This document shows, in pieces, positions 37,994-47,400 of a DNA stretch of 64,000 bases (the stretch's first letter is position 1; every line of letters begins with the position of its first letter). This DNA comes from Denitromonas ohlonensis. Lineage in GTDB: Bacteria; Pseudomonadota; Gammaproteobacteria; Burkholderiales; Rhodocyclaceae. Under the pieces are notes generated by a model. The model was not told the origin of the DNA, made no database searches, and saw nothing but the letters and a program-made list of their open reading frames with translations. The stretch covers positions 1 to 64,000 of the forward strand of contig NZ_VMNI01000014.1 in assembly GCF_007625205.1 (NCBI RefSeq), in the 5' to 3' direction. A program made the position numbers and the translations under genes.

Positions 37994-39265
37994 ATGACGA
38001 CGAAATCTCAAGCTCTGCTGAACTGGGTTGACGAGCGTTTTCCGCTGACGTCGACCTGGAAGGCGCATTTGTCCGAGTACTACGCACCGAAGAACTTCAA
38101 CTTCTGGTACTTCTTCGGTTCGCTGGCGCTGATGGTGCTGGTGATCCAGATCGTGACCGGCATCTTCCTGGTCATGCACTACAAGCCGGATGCCTCGCTC
38201 AACGCCTCTGGCGTGCCGGTGGCGTTTGCGGCGGTCGAGTACATCATGCGTGATGTGCCGGGCGGCTGGCTGATCCGCTACATGCACTCGACGGGCGCTT
38301 CCGCGTTCTTCGTTGTGGTGTATCTGCACATGTTCCGCGGGATGCTCTACGGCTCCTACCGGAAGCCGCGGGAACTGATCTGGCTGTTCGGCGTGGGCAT
38401 TTTCCTCGCGCTGATGGCTGAAGCCTTCATGGGCTATCTGTTGCCTTGGGGGCAGATGTCGTTCTGGGGCGCACAGGTGATCGTGAACCTGTTCTCCGCG
38501 ATTCCCGTCATCGGACCGGATCTGGCACTGGTCATTCGTGGCGACTTCGTCGTCTCGGACGCCACCCTGAACCGCTTCTTCTCCTTCCATGTCATTGCTG
38601 TGCCGCTGGTGTTGATCGGCCTCGTGCTCGCCCACATCGTGGCGCTGCATGAAGTCGGCTCCAACAACCCGGACGGTGTCGAAATCAAGAAGAAGAAAGA
38701 CGCCAACGGTATTCCGCTCGACGGCATCCCCTTCCACCCGTACTACACGGTGAAGGACATTGTCGGCGTGGTCGGCTTCCTGTTCGTGTTCTCGGCAGTG
38801 CTGTTCTTCGCCCCTGAGGGCGGCGGCTACTTCCTGGAGTACAACAACTTCCTGCCGGCCGACCCGCTGGTGACGCCGCCGCACATCGCGCCGGTGTGGT
38901 ATTTCACGCCGTTCTACTCGCTGCTGCGTGCCGTGACCTATCCGCTGTTCGGTCTGGACGCCAAGTTCTGGGGCGTGATTGCGATGGGCGCCGGTGTGGT
39001 GATCTTCGCCTTCCTGCCCTGGCTCGATCGTAGCCCGGTCAAGTCGATCCGCTACAAAGGTCCGATCTTCAAGACGGCGCTGGTGCTCTTCGTGATCATC
39101 TTCTTCATTCTTGGCTATCTGGGCGTTCAGCCGCCTGACAACGGTGGCATCAAGGACCGTACGACGCAGATCTGCTCGGTGCTGTACTTCGCGTTCTTCC
39201 TGCTGATGCCGTTCTACAGCAAGATGGATAAATGCAAAGCCGAACCGGAAAGGGTGACTTCCTGA
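37994..39265 (+). CDS. petB: Ubiquinol-cytochrome c reductase cytochrome b
   Basis: The 423-residue membrane core of the bc1 complex with about eight or nine helices. Heme bL/bH ligands are found in HSTGASAFFVVVYLHMFRG and FHVIAVPLVLIGLVLAHIV; the Qo-site PEWY motif appears in the variant PVWYFTPFYSLLRAV. Length and full fusion of the b6-like and subunit-IV-like halves are as expected for proteobacteria. Its stop overlaps the petC start (TGATG). Confidence 0.97.
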   Translation: MTTKSQALLNWVDERFPLTSTWKAHLSEYYAPKNFNFWYFFGSLALMVLVIQIVTGIFLVMHYKPDASLNASGVPVAFAAVEYIMRDVPGGWLIRYMHSTGASAFFVVVYLHMFRGMLYGSYRKPRELIWLFGVGIFLALMAEAFMGYLLPWGQMSFWGAQVIVNLFSAIPVIGPDLALVIRGDFVVSDATLNRFFSFHVIAVPLVLIGLVLAHIVALHEVGSNNPDGVEIKKKKDANGIPLDGIPFHPYYTVKDIVGVVGFLFVFSAVLFFAPEGGGYFLEYNNFLPADPLVTPPHIAPVWYFTPFYSLLRAVTYPLFGLDAKFWGVIAMGAGVVIFAFLPWLDRSPVKSIRYKGPIFKTALVLFVIIFFILGYLGVQPPDNGGIKDRTTQICSVLYFAFFLLMPFYSKMDKCKAEPERVTS

Positions 39266-40032
39266 TGAAAACGCGTGCAATGAAATTCGTAAAGCGCCTG
39301 TTGGCGGCTGCTCTGTTTGCGCCAGTTGTGGCCATGGCCGCGGGTGCAGCGCTGCATCTGGACAAGGCGCCGGTCAGCACTGACCCGGCCGCCTTGCAAA
39401 ATGGCGCCAAGGTGTTTGTGAACTACTGCCTCAACTGCCACGCCGCCAGCTTTGTGCGTTACAACCGCCTCAAGGATATCGGGCTGTCCGAAGATCTGAT
39501 CAAGGACAACCTGCTGTTTACCGCTGACAAGATCGGTGAGCAGATGAAGATCGCCATGACGCGGGACAACGGCAAGCTCTGGTTTGGCGCGCCGCCGCCG
39601 GATTTGACCCTGGTTGCCCGGGCACGTGCGTCGGGCGACGGCAGCGGTGCGGATTGGCTCTACACCTATCTGCGCCAGTTCTACCGTGATCCGAGCCGGC
39701 CCACTGGCTGGAACAACAAGGTCTTCGAAAACGTCGGCATGCCCCATGTGTTGTGGGAACTGCAGGGCGATCAGGTGGCCCATGTTGAAGAAAAGGATGA
39801 CGGTCACGGCGGCATGCGCAAGGAAGTCTCGCTCGAACTGAGCAAGCCGGGTACGCAAACGGCTGCTGAGTACGACAAGACGGTTGCCGACCTCGTGTCC
39901 TTCATGGTCTGGATGGGTGAGCCGATGGCGGAAAGCCGCAAGAACATCGGCACCTTCGTTCTTCTATTTCTGGCTGGTTTGTTCGTCCTGAGCTACCTGC
40001 TCAAGAAGAACTTCTGGAAAGATATTCACTGA
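39265..40032 (+). CDS. petC: Ubiquinol-cytochrome c reductase cytochrome c1
   Basis: A 255-residue c-type cytochrome with a signal peptide (LLAAALFAPVVAMAAG), heme-binding CLNCH near residue 56, and a C-terminal membrane anchor (FVLLFLAGLFVLSYLL) ending in basic residues. The sixth heme ligand methionine is probably in the GMPHVLWEL segment or nearby. It starts at the ATG overlapping the petB stop; the longer frame from 39232 is rejected. Confidence 0.96.
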   Translation: MKTRAMKFVKRLLAAALFAPVVAMAAGAALHLDKAPVSTDPAALQNGAKVFVNYCLNCHAASFVRYNRLKDIGLSEDLIKDNLLFTADKIGEQMKIAMTRDNGKLWFGAPPPDLTLVARARASGDGSGADWLYTYLRQFYRDPSRPTGWNNKVFENVGMPHVLWELQGDQVAHVEEKDDGHGGMRKEVSLELSKPGTQTAAEYDKTVADLVSFMVWMGEPMAESRKNIGTFVLLFLAGLFVLSYLLKKNFWKDIH

Positions 40033-40037
40033 TCGGC

Positions 40038-40098
40038 TGACCGCCATGTTGGCGGTCACCGGTGATCATTGGCGCCGTATGCCTTTTGGCATGCGGCG
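40038..40098 (+). other. Two hairpins between petC and sspA
   Basis: TGACCGCC/GGCGGTCA (40038-40045/40051-40058) and CGCCGTATGCC-tttt-GGCATGCGGCG (40073-40098, 11 bp with one G-U) follow one another in the 93-base gap. Neither has a downstream T-tract. They may stabilise the petABC message or attenuate read-through into sspA. Confidence 0.45.
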
Positions 40099-40125
40099 TT
40101 GAGCATTCATGGAGCTGTTACTGTC

Positions 40126-40722
40126 ATGATGAATTTGTATTCCGGAACGACGGACCCTTTTAGCCACCGTTGCCGGATTGTGCTCTTTGAAAAAGGTATG
40201 GATTTTCAGGTGATCGATGTCGATCTCGATCACAAGCCTGAAGATATTGCCGTGATCAACCCGTACAACCGTGTGCCCGTGCTGGTCGATCGCGACCTCG
40301 TTTTGCATGAGGCCAACATCATTAATGAATATATTGATGAGCGCTTTCCACACCCGCAGCTGATGCCGCCTGATCCGATCATGCGTGCCCGCGCGCGTCA
40401 GTTTCTGCACACGTTTGAGCAGGAACTGTTTGCCGGTATCGATCTGCTGGAAAAGAACCAGAAAGGCGCCGACAAGGTGCGGGCTCAGGTGCGTGAGCAA
40501 CTGACCCAGTTGGCACCGATGTTTACCAATCAGAAGTTCATGCTCGGTGATGACTTCTCGATGCTCGACGTGGCCGTTGCGCCGCTGTTGTGGCGTCTGG
40601 AGCACTACGGTATCGATCTGCCGAAAGCGGCCGCACCGCTCATGAAGTATTCCGAGCGTGTGTTCAGCCGTCAGGGCTTTATCGATTCGCTGACCCCGTC
40701 CGAAAAGGTCATGCGCCGTTGA
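40126..40722 (+). CDS. sspA: Stringent starvation protein A
   Basis: A 198-residue glutathione-S-transferase-fold protein that binds RNA polymerase and affects stationary-phase and stress gene expression. The thioredoxin-like N-terminus (MMNLYSGTTDPFSHRCRIVL) and the C-terminal helical domain with FMLGDDFSMLDVAVAPLLWR fit SspA. petABC-sspA-sspB is a typical betaproteobacterial order. Two adjacent ATG codons (40126, 40129) are possible starts; the frame from 40069 is rejected. Confidence 0.94.
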   Translation: MMNLYSGTTDPFSHRCRIVLFEKGMDFQVIDVDLDHKPEDIAVINPYNRVPVLVDRDLVLHEANIINEYIDERFPHPQLMPPDPIMRARARQFLHTFEQELFAGIDLLEKNQKGADKVRAQVREQLTQLAPMFTNQKFMLGDDFSMLDVAVAPLLWRLEHYGIDLPKAAAPLMKYSERVFSRQGFIDSLTPSEKVMRR

Positions 40723-40783
40723 TTCGACACTGCGGGGATGGTGAAACTTCCGCCAGACCCGCAGCCGAGCTGCAGGAAATGCA

Positions 40784-41209
40784 ATGTCAGACGTCTCTAC
40801 AAAACCCTACTTGATTCGTGCGATCCACGCGTGGTGCACCGACCAGGGACTGACCCCGCATATTGCGGCGGTGGTCGATGAACACGTGCGTATTCCGCCC
40901 GGAACGGCACAGGACGGGCAGATCGTGCTCGACGTGAGCACCGACGCGACACATCAGCTCGACTTGGGCAATGACATCATCCAGTTTCAGGCACGCTTTG
41001 GTGGCGTGGCGCAGTGGGTGCGCATTCCGGTGAGCAACGTCGTCGCCGTCTACGCCCAGGAAAATGGCCACGGGATGGGTTTCGAGGCCGAAACCTATGC
41101 CGGGGCGCCCGACGCCGACATGCCGGACACCGCCGATGAGCCCCCGCCGCCCAGTGCTGGGGGAGATAAACCCGCCGCCGGGCGCAGCCACCTCAAGGTT
41201 ATCAAGTAA
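40784..41209 (+). CDS. sspB: ClpXP protease specificity-enhancing factor SspB
   Basis: A 141-residue adaptor that delivers ssrA-tagged proteins to ClpXP. The substrate-binding domain begins TKPYLIRAIHAWCTDQGLTP and includes FQARFGGVAQWVRIPVSNV. A flexible Pro/Asp-rich linker (about residues 105-130) leads to the C-terminal ClpX-binding peptide HLKVIK, equivalent to LRVVK in E. coli. It lies 61 bases after sspA. Confidence 0.95.
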   Translation: MSDVSTKPYLIRAIHAWCTDQGLTPHIAAVVDEHVRIPPGTAQDGQIVLDVSTDATHQLDLGNDIIQFQARFGGVAQWVRIPVSNVVAVYAQENGHGMGFEAETYAGAPDADMPDTADEPPPPSAGGDKPAAGRSHLKVIK

Positions 41210-41326
41210 ATCTGTACGCATACCGTGTCGCCGCCTGCCGGATGGCAGCGCGAGATTGATATGCGTCACCCCTTTGCTGTCGTGCCTTCGCTATAAACAA
41301 GGTCAGGACTCACCCCGGAGCGCGTA

Positions 41327-41782
41327 ATGGCAATCATGGAATGGACCGACAATCTTGAGCTTGGGCTCGCCCCGATGGACGACACCCATCGTGAATTCGT
41401 CGATTGCTACAATGCGATGGTTCAGGCCGACGATGCCGACTTTCTGGACCGCCTGGACGCGTTTGTCGCGCACACCGTTGCCCACTTCGACCAGGAAAAT
41501 GCCTGGATGGAGAAGGTGAATTTTCCGGGGTGCCACCGGGCCGAACATGACCGTGTGCTGGCCGTCGTCAATGACGTGCGCAAGCGCGTCGCCAACGGTG
41601 ACCTCGCGTTGGGGCGTCGTTTGGCGGAAGAATTGCCGGCCTGGTTTGAAACGCACGCGACCGGGATGGATGCCGCACTGGCCTTCCATCTTCAAACCTT
41701 GGGCTTTAATTTCGAGACCGGCGAGATCGGCAATCCTGCGGCACTGGCAGATGTCAGTTGTAGTACCGCGAGCGCGGATTAA
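41327..41782 (+). CDS. Bacteriohemerythrin
   Basis: A 151-residue non-heme diiron oxygen-binding protein. The four-helix bundle ligands are visible as DTHREF, HTVAHFDQEN, CHRAEHDRV and the last helix WFETHATGMDAAL, giving the usual H-HxxxE-HxxxH-HxxxxD pattern. Such single-domain cytosolic hemerythrins bind O2 and may supply or sense it in microaerobic bacteria. A good ribosome binding site (ggagcg) precedes the ATG. Its end and that of the convergent dadA flank a small hairpin AGGGC-aaac-GCCCT (41782-41795). Confidence 0.93.
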   Translation: MAIMEWTDNLELGLAPMDDTHREFVDCYNAMVQADDADFLDRLDAFVAHTVAHFDQENAWMEKVNFPGCHRAEHDRVLAVVNDVRKRVANGDLALGRRLAEELPAWFETHATGMDAALAFHLQTLGFNFETGEIGNPAALADVSCSTASAD

Positions 41783-41793
41783 GGGCAAACGCC

Positions 41794-43059
41794 CTAGTCG
41801 AAGCGCGCCGCGAGAAAAGGAAAGGCCGGTGCCGGCGGCGTACCTGACATCAAATCGGCCAGCGCCGCCGCCGAGCCGCAAGCCAGCGTCCAGCCGAGCG
41901 ATCCGTGGCCGGTGTTGTAGTACAGATTGATCATCTTGCCCTTGCCGATCAGCGGGCGATTGCTCGGTGTCGAGGGGCGCAGCCCGCACCAGGGTTCGGC
42001 AGCCGACAAATCGGTGGCGCCGGGGAAGTTCTGGCCGACCCAGTCGAGCAGATTGCGGCAACGCGCCGCGTCGATTTTCAGATCGTAACCATTGAGTTCG
42101 GCCGTTCCGGCCACCCGAAACTGATCGTCAAAGCGCGAACAGACGATGCGTCGCGCCTCGTCGGTGAGGCTGACTTCGGGGCAAAGGGTGGGGTCGATCA
42201 CCGGCAGCGTGACTGAATACCCCTTGACCGGATACACCGGCAGATATTCGCCCAGCGGCGCCACCACCAAGGGGCTGTAGCTGCCGAGGCAGATCACATA
42301 GGCGTTGGCATCGAGGCGTTCGGTCTGGCCGTCGGTGGTAGCAACTTCAACGCCGGTGACGCGCCCACCTTCGTGGTGGATGCGCTCGATGCTCGTGTCG
42401 TAGCGAAACCTCACCCCTTTGGCCTGCAAGGCGTGTGTGAGCGCCACGGTGAAACCATGGGCATCACCGGACTCATCGTCGGGCGCGTAGAGCGCGCCGG
42501 TTGGCGCGACCGGCAGTTGCCCGAGTGCGGGTTCAATCGCGATGCAGCGCGCCGGGTCGCAGGCTTCGGCGTGAATGCCAAGGTGTGCCAATGCCTTGGC
42601 GCGTTTGAGGGGTTCGTCGGCTTCGCCGGCGCCGAAAAACAAATGCAGAATGCCTTTTTTCTGGTGGCGATAGTCGATTCCGCTGTCGTCACGCAAGCGC
42701 TGCAGTTGCTCGCGACTGTAGCGGGCGAGGGCGGCGATGGCCGCCGTGTTGCGATCGGTTCGCCAGGGCAGGCACTCGCGCAGAAATGCGGCGCTCCATA
42801 GCCACTGTCGCCAGTCGGCGCGCGGCCGGAAGCGCAGTGGTGCGGCGTCATCACCCAGCCAGCGCAACACGGTCATTGGTGCCGAGGGGTTGGCCCAGGG
42901 TTCGGGATGGCTCACCGAAATCTGTCCGCCGTTGGCGAAGCTGGTCTCCATGGCCGGCGCGCTCTGGCGCTCGACAACGGTCACGTCGAAGCCGGCTTTG
43001 TTCAGATACCAGGCGGAGGTGACGCCGGCGAGGCCGGCGCCCAGAACCATGACGTGCAT
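41794..43059 (-). CDS. dadA: D-amino acid dehydrogenase, small subunit
   Basis: A 421-residue FAD-dependent dehydrogenase that oxidises D-alanine and other D-amino acids at the membrane and feeds electrons to quinone. The dinucleotide motif VLGAGLAGVTSAWYLNKAGF lies at residues 4-24, followed by VVER, and the C-terminal FAD region GLRPSTPSNRPLIG and NTGHGSLGWTLACGSA is typical (E. coli DadA has 432 residues). The start at 43059 gives the family N-terminus MHVMVLGAG; the long upstream frame is antisense to fbp and rejected. No dadX racemase is adjacent. Confidence 0.93.
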   Translation of the reverse strand: MHVMVLGAGLAGVTSAWYLNKAGFDVTVVERQSAPAMETSFANGGQISVSHPEPWANPSAPMTVLRWLGDDAAPLRFRPRADWRQWLWSAAFLRECLPWRTDRNTAAIAALARYSREQLQRLRDDSGIDYRHQKKGILHLFFGAGEADEPLKRAKALAHLGIHAEACDPARCIAIEPALGQLPVAPTGALYAPDDESGDAHGFTVALTHALQAKGVRFRYDTSIERIHHEGGRVTGVEVATTDGQTERLDANAYVICLGSYSPLVVAPLGEYLPVYPVKGYSVTLPVIDPTLCPEVSLTDEARRIVCSRFDDQFRVAGTAELNGYDLKIDAARCRNLLDWVGQNFPGATDLSAAEPWCGLRPSTPSNRPLIGKGKMINLYYNTGHGSLGWTLACGSAAALADLMSGTPPAPAFPFLAARFD

Positions 43060-43204
43060 TCGGGGAATCGTGTGTGCTTTTGGAGAATTGGCACCGGCGC
43101 AGGCGCCGGAAGTGAGCCGGAATGATACCGCCAACGTGCAGTGAAGCGCCGAAAACGGGATAATTCGCCAGTCACGACACATGAACCCCCCTGGAGTCTG
43201 TTCC

Positions 43205-44206
43205 ATGCAACGAATTTCGCTCACCCAGTTCCTCATCGAACAACAGCGCGCCGGGCGCACGACCGCCGATTTGCGCCTGCTGATCGAAGTGGTGGCTCGG
43301 GCGGTCAAGGCAATCAGCGTCAATGTCTCCAAAGGCGCGCTGGCCGGCGTGTTGGGCGAAGCGGGCTCGGACAATGTGCAGGGCGAGGCGCAAAAGAAGC
43401 TCGATGTGATCGCGAACGAGATCCTGATCCAGGCCAATGAGTGGGGCGGTCACCTGGCCGGCATGGCCTCGGAGGAGGTTGAGGATGTGCGCCCGATCCC
43501 GCGCGAGTTCCCCAAGGGCGGCTACCTGCTGCTGTTTGATCCGCTCGATGGCTCGTCCAATATCGATGTGAATATTTCTGTCGGCACCATCTTCTCGGTG
43601 CTGCGTTGCCCCGAGGGCTGCGTCGAGCCGGTAGAGGCCGATTTCTTGCAGGCCGGCCGCGAGCAGGTGGCGGCGGGCTATGCGCTGTACGGCCCATCCA
43701 CCCAGTTGATTCTCACCGTGGGGGATGGTGTGCATGGCTTCACGCTCGATCGCGAGATGGGCAGCTTCATCTATACCCACCCGTTCATGACGGTGCCGGT
43801 CGACACCCAGGAGTTTGCGATCAACGCGTCGAATGCACGTTTCTGGGAGGCGCCGATCAAGCGCTACGTCAGCGAAATGCAGGAAGGCAAGAATGGTCCG
43901 CGTGGGCGCGATTTCAATATGCGTTGGGTCGCCTCCATGGTGGCTGACGTGCATCGCATTCTCACCCGCGGTGGTGTGTTCATGTATCCGGTGGACGACA
44001 AATGCCGCGCGCAGGGCGGCAAGCTGCGTCTGATGTACGAAGCCAATCCGATGGCAATGATCGTCGAGCAGGCGGGCGGCGCGGCGACCACCGGCCACGA
44101 GCGCATTATGGATATTCAGCCGCACAAGCTGCACCAGCGTGTGCCGGTGATTCTGGGCTCGAGAAATGAGGTTGAGCGAGTCTCCCGCTACCACGCCGAA
44201 GCGTAA
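43205..44206 (+). CDS. fbp: Fructose-1,6-bisphosphatase class I
   Basis: A gluconeogenic phosphatase giving fructose 6-phosphate. The 333-residue product has the metal site in [20 protein letters not shown] (about residues 110-130), the EE pair in [10 protein letters not shown], and the C-terminal signature [20 protein letters not shown]. The ATG at 43205 gives the start [14 protein letters not shown]; the frame from 43181 is rejected. It is transcribed divergently from dadA across 145 bases and has its own terminator. Confidence 0.97.
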   Translation: MQRISLTQFLIEQQRAGRTTADLRLLIEVVARAVKAISVNVSKGALAGVLGEAGSDNVQGEAQKKLDVIANEILIQANEWGGHLAGMASEEVEDVRPIPREFPKGGYLLLFDPLDGSSNIDVNISVGTIFSVLRCPEGCVEPVEADFLQAGREQVAAGYALYGPSTQLILTVGDGVHGFTLDREMGSFIYTHPFMTVPVDTQEFAINASNARFWEAPIKRYVSEMQEGKNGPRGRDFNMRWVASMVADVHRILTRGGVFMYPVDDKCRAQGGKLRLMYEANPMAMIVEQAGGAATTGHERIMDIQPHKLHQRVPVILGSRNEVERVSRYHAEA

Positions 44207-44230
44207 TTTCACGCACTCAGCGACCACCCA

Positions 44231-44262
44231 CCGCGGCCCGATATTGGCCGCGGTTTTTTTTT
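44231..44262 (+). terminator. Terminator of fbp
   Basis: A perfect 8-bp stem CCGCGGCC/GGCCGCGG with a 7-base loop is followed by nine T residues. Confidence 0.93.
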
Positions 44263-44489
44263 GCGCGACCCGCTCCGGGGCGGTGTCGGCGAGGGCGAAT
44301 TTTTCCTTCTTGATGCGCCGGTGGAACAGGGTTGCCAAGACGTTCAGACATGCCCCTGGCTTGATTTACCTGCGGCTCGGGAGTCCTTAGACTGCGGGGC
44401 TTGATGGCCGTGTGCCGTCGTCCGTTTGCATCCCCAACCCGTGTCACGCCGGGCATCGCAATGGCGAAACCGGTCCAAAGGAGTCTTGC

Positions 44490-47400
44490 ATGGCCCTGTC
44501 ACCCCAAAGCCGTGAAGCGGCAGCGCTGACGCCGGAAGATCGCGGCGACCTGCGTCTGGCAATTGATGCGGCTTACCGGACGCCGGAGCCGGACTGCGTG
44601 CCGGTATTGGTGGCGGCAGCCCGGACAGACGCCAAATTGGGCGTACAGATTCACGCGCTGGCCCGCAAACTGGTGGTCGGCTTGCGCGAGAAGCGTACCC
44701 GCTCCAGCGGCGTCGATGCGCTGATGAAGGAGTTCTCGCTCTCCAGCCAGGAGGGCGTGGCCTTGATGTGTCTGGCCGAAGCGCTGCTGCGCGTGCCCGA
44801 CCGCGCCACTGCCGACAAGCTGATTCGCGACAAGATCGCCCGTGGCGACTGGCGCGCGCACATCGGCCAAAGCCCGTCGCTGTTCGTCAACGCCGCGACC
44901 TGGGGCTTGCTGGTCACCGGGCGTCTGGTGTCCACCAATAGCGACAAGCGCCTCGGTGCGGCACTGAACCGGATCGTCGCCCGTGGTGGCGAACCCTTGA
45001 TTCGCAAGGGCATGGACCTGGCGATGCGCATGCTCGGTGAGCAGTTCGTGACCGGCCAGGACATCGACGAAGCCATCGATCGCGCCAAGGTCTGCGAGAA
45101 GCGCGGCTACCGCTATTCCTTCGACATGCTGGGCGAAGCGGCCATGACCGCCGCCGACGCCGAGCGCTACACCCGCGATTACGAAACCGCCATCCACGCC
45201 ATTGGTCAGGACGCCGGCCAGCGCGGCGTGGTCGACGGCAACGGCATCTCGGTCAAGCTCTCGGCCTTGCACCCGCGCTATGTGTGGGCGCAGCGAGACC
45301 GATTCATGCGCGAGCTGCCGCCACGCCTGAAAGCCCTGTGCCTGCTGGCCAAGGGCTACAACATCGGCCTGAACATCGACGCCGAAGAGGCCGATCGCCT
45401 CGATGCCTCGCTCGATTTGCTCGAAGCCCTCGCGCTCGACCCCGAACTGGCCGGCTGGGATGGCATTGGTTTTGTCGTTCAGGCCTATCAGAAGCGCGCC
45501 CCCGCGGTGCTCGATTTCATCATCGATCTGGCCCGTCGCAGCGGTCATCGGCTGATGATCCGTCTGGTCAAAGGCGCCTACTGGGATAGCGAGATCAAGC
45601 GTGCGCAGATCGACGGTCTGCCCGGCTACCCGGTGTATACCCGCAAGGTCTATACCGACGTGTCCTACCTCGCCTGCGCCCGCAAGTTGCTGGCCGCGCG
45701 CGACGTGGTATATCCGCAGTTTGCCACCCACAACGCCCACACGCTGGCAGCGGTGTATCACATGGCCGACGGCACTTATCATGTCGGCGACTACGAGTTC
45801 CAGTGCTTGCACGGCATGGGCGAGACCTTGTACGACCAGGTCGTTGGTGCGGGAAAAATGGGCCGTCTGGTGCGCATCTACGCGCCGGTCGGCAGCCACG
45901 AAACCCTGCTGGCCTATCTGGTGCGTCGCCTGCTCGAAAACGGTGCCAACTCCAGTTTTGTGAACCGCATCGTCGATGAAAACGTCCCCGTAGAAGAACT
46001 GATTGCCGATCCGGTCGAGATCGCAGCGCGCCTGGCCGGTGCGCCGCATCCGGCCATAGCGCTGCCGCGGGATCTGTACGGTGCCGCGCGGGCCAATTCG
46101 GTCGGTTTCGATCTCTCCAGCGAGGCTGTCCGAGCGCGTCTTGCCGCGGCGCTGGAGGCATCGCGTGCCACGCCCGTCAATGTGCAGCCCATGGTGGTTG
46201 GTGCAGCCGCGGGCGGCACCCCGCAGAAGGTGACCAATCCGGCCCGTCGCGATGATGTAGTCGGCACGGTCATCGAGGCGGATGCCGCCACGGTTCAGGC
46301 CGCGTTGGCGGCCGCCGCCGAAATCGCGCCCGAATGGGCCGCCACACCGGCGCCGCAGCGCGCCGCGATGCTGTTTGCCGCCGCCGATGCCATGGAGGCC
46401 GACGCTCCTGCGCTGATCGCGTTGCTCGTGCGTGAGGCGGGCAAAACCTACGCCAACGCGATTGCCGAGATCCGCGAGGCGGTCGATTTCTGCCGCTACT
46501 ACGGTCGTCAGGCGGCGGATCATTTTGACCCCGTGGCGCATCCGGCGCTCGGTCCGGTGGTGTGCATCAGTCCGTGGAATTTCCCGCTCGCCATCTTCAC
46601 CGGTCAGGTCGTCGCGGCGCTGGCCGCCGGCAATCCGGTGCTGGCCAAGCCGGCTGAGCAGACGCCGCTGGTCGCGGCCAAGGTTGTGGCGCTGCTCCAT
46701 GCGGCTGGCGTGCCGCTGGCCGCCTTGCAGTTCTTGCCGGGCTCCGGCGAGGTGGTCGGTTCGGCCTTGGTGGCCGATGCGCGCACCTGCGGCGTGATGT
46801 TCACCGGCTCGACCGAAGTGGCGCGCCTGATTCAACGCACCCTGGCCCAACGCGGCGGCGACATTCCGCTGATTGCCGAGACCGGCGGGCAGAACGCGCT
46901 GATCGTCGATTCCACCGCCTTGCCAGAGCAAGTCGTGGCCGATGTGATTGCCTCCAGCTACGATTCCGCCGGTCAGCGTTGCTCGGCGCTGCGGGTGCTG
47001 TGCCTGCAAGATGAAATCTACGATCGCACCATTGGCATGCTCAAAGGTGCGGTGGCTGAACTGCGCATCGGCTCGCCCGAAGATGTCCGCAACGACATCG
47101 GCCCGGTGATCGATGCCGCCGCGCGCGAGCAACTTGAAGCCCACGTGGCGTCGATGCGTGATCGCTACGACTGCTCGGCCATGCCGCTGCCCGAGGCTTG
47201 CGCCGCCGGCACCTTCATGGCACCGACGCTGATCGAGATCACCTCGCTGGCCAGCCTCAAGCGCGAGGTGTTTGGCCCGGTGCTGCACGTGCTGCGCTAT
47301 CGCGCCCAGGACCTCGGTGTGTTGGTGGACGCCATTAACGACACCGGCTACGGCCTGACGCTGGGCGTGCATTCGCGCATCGACGAGACCATCGCCTTTG

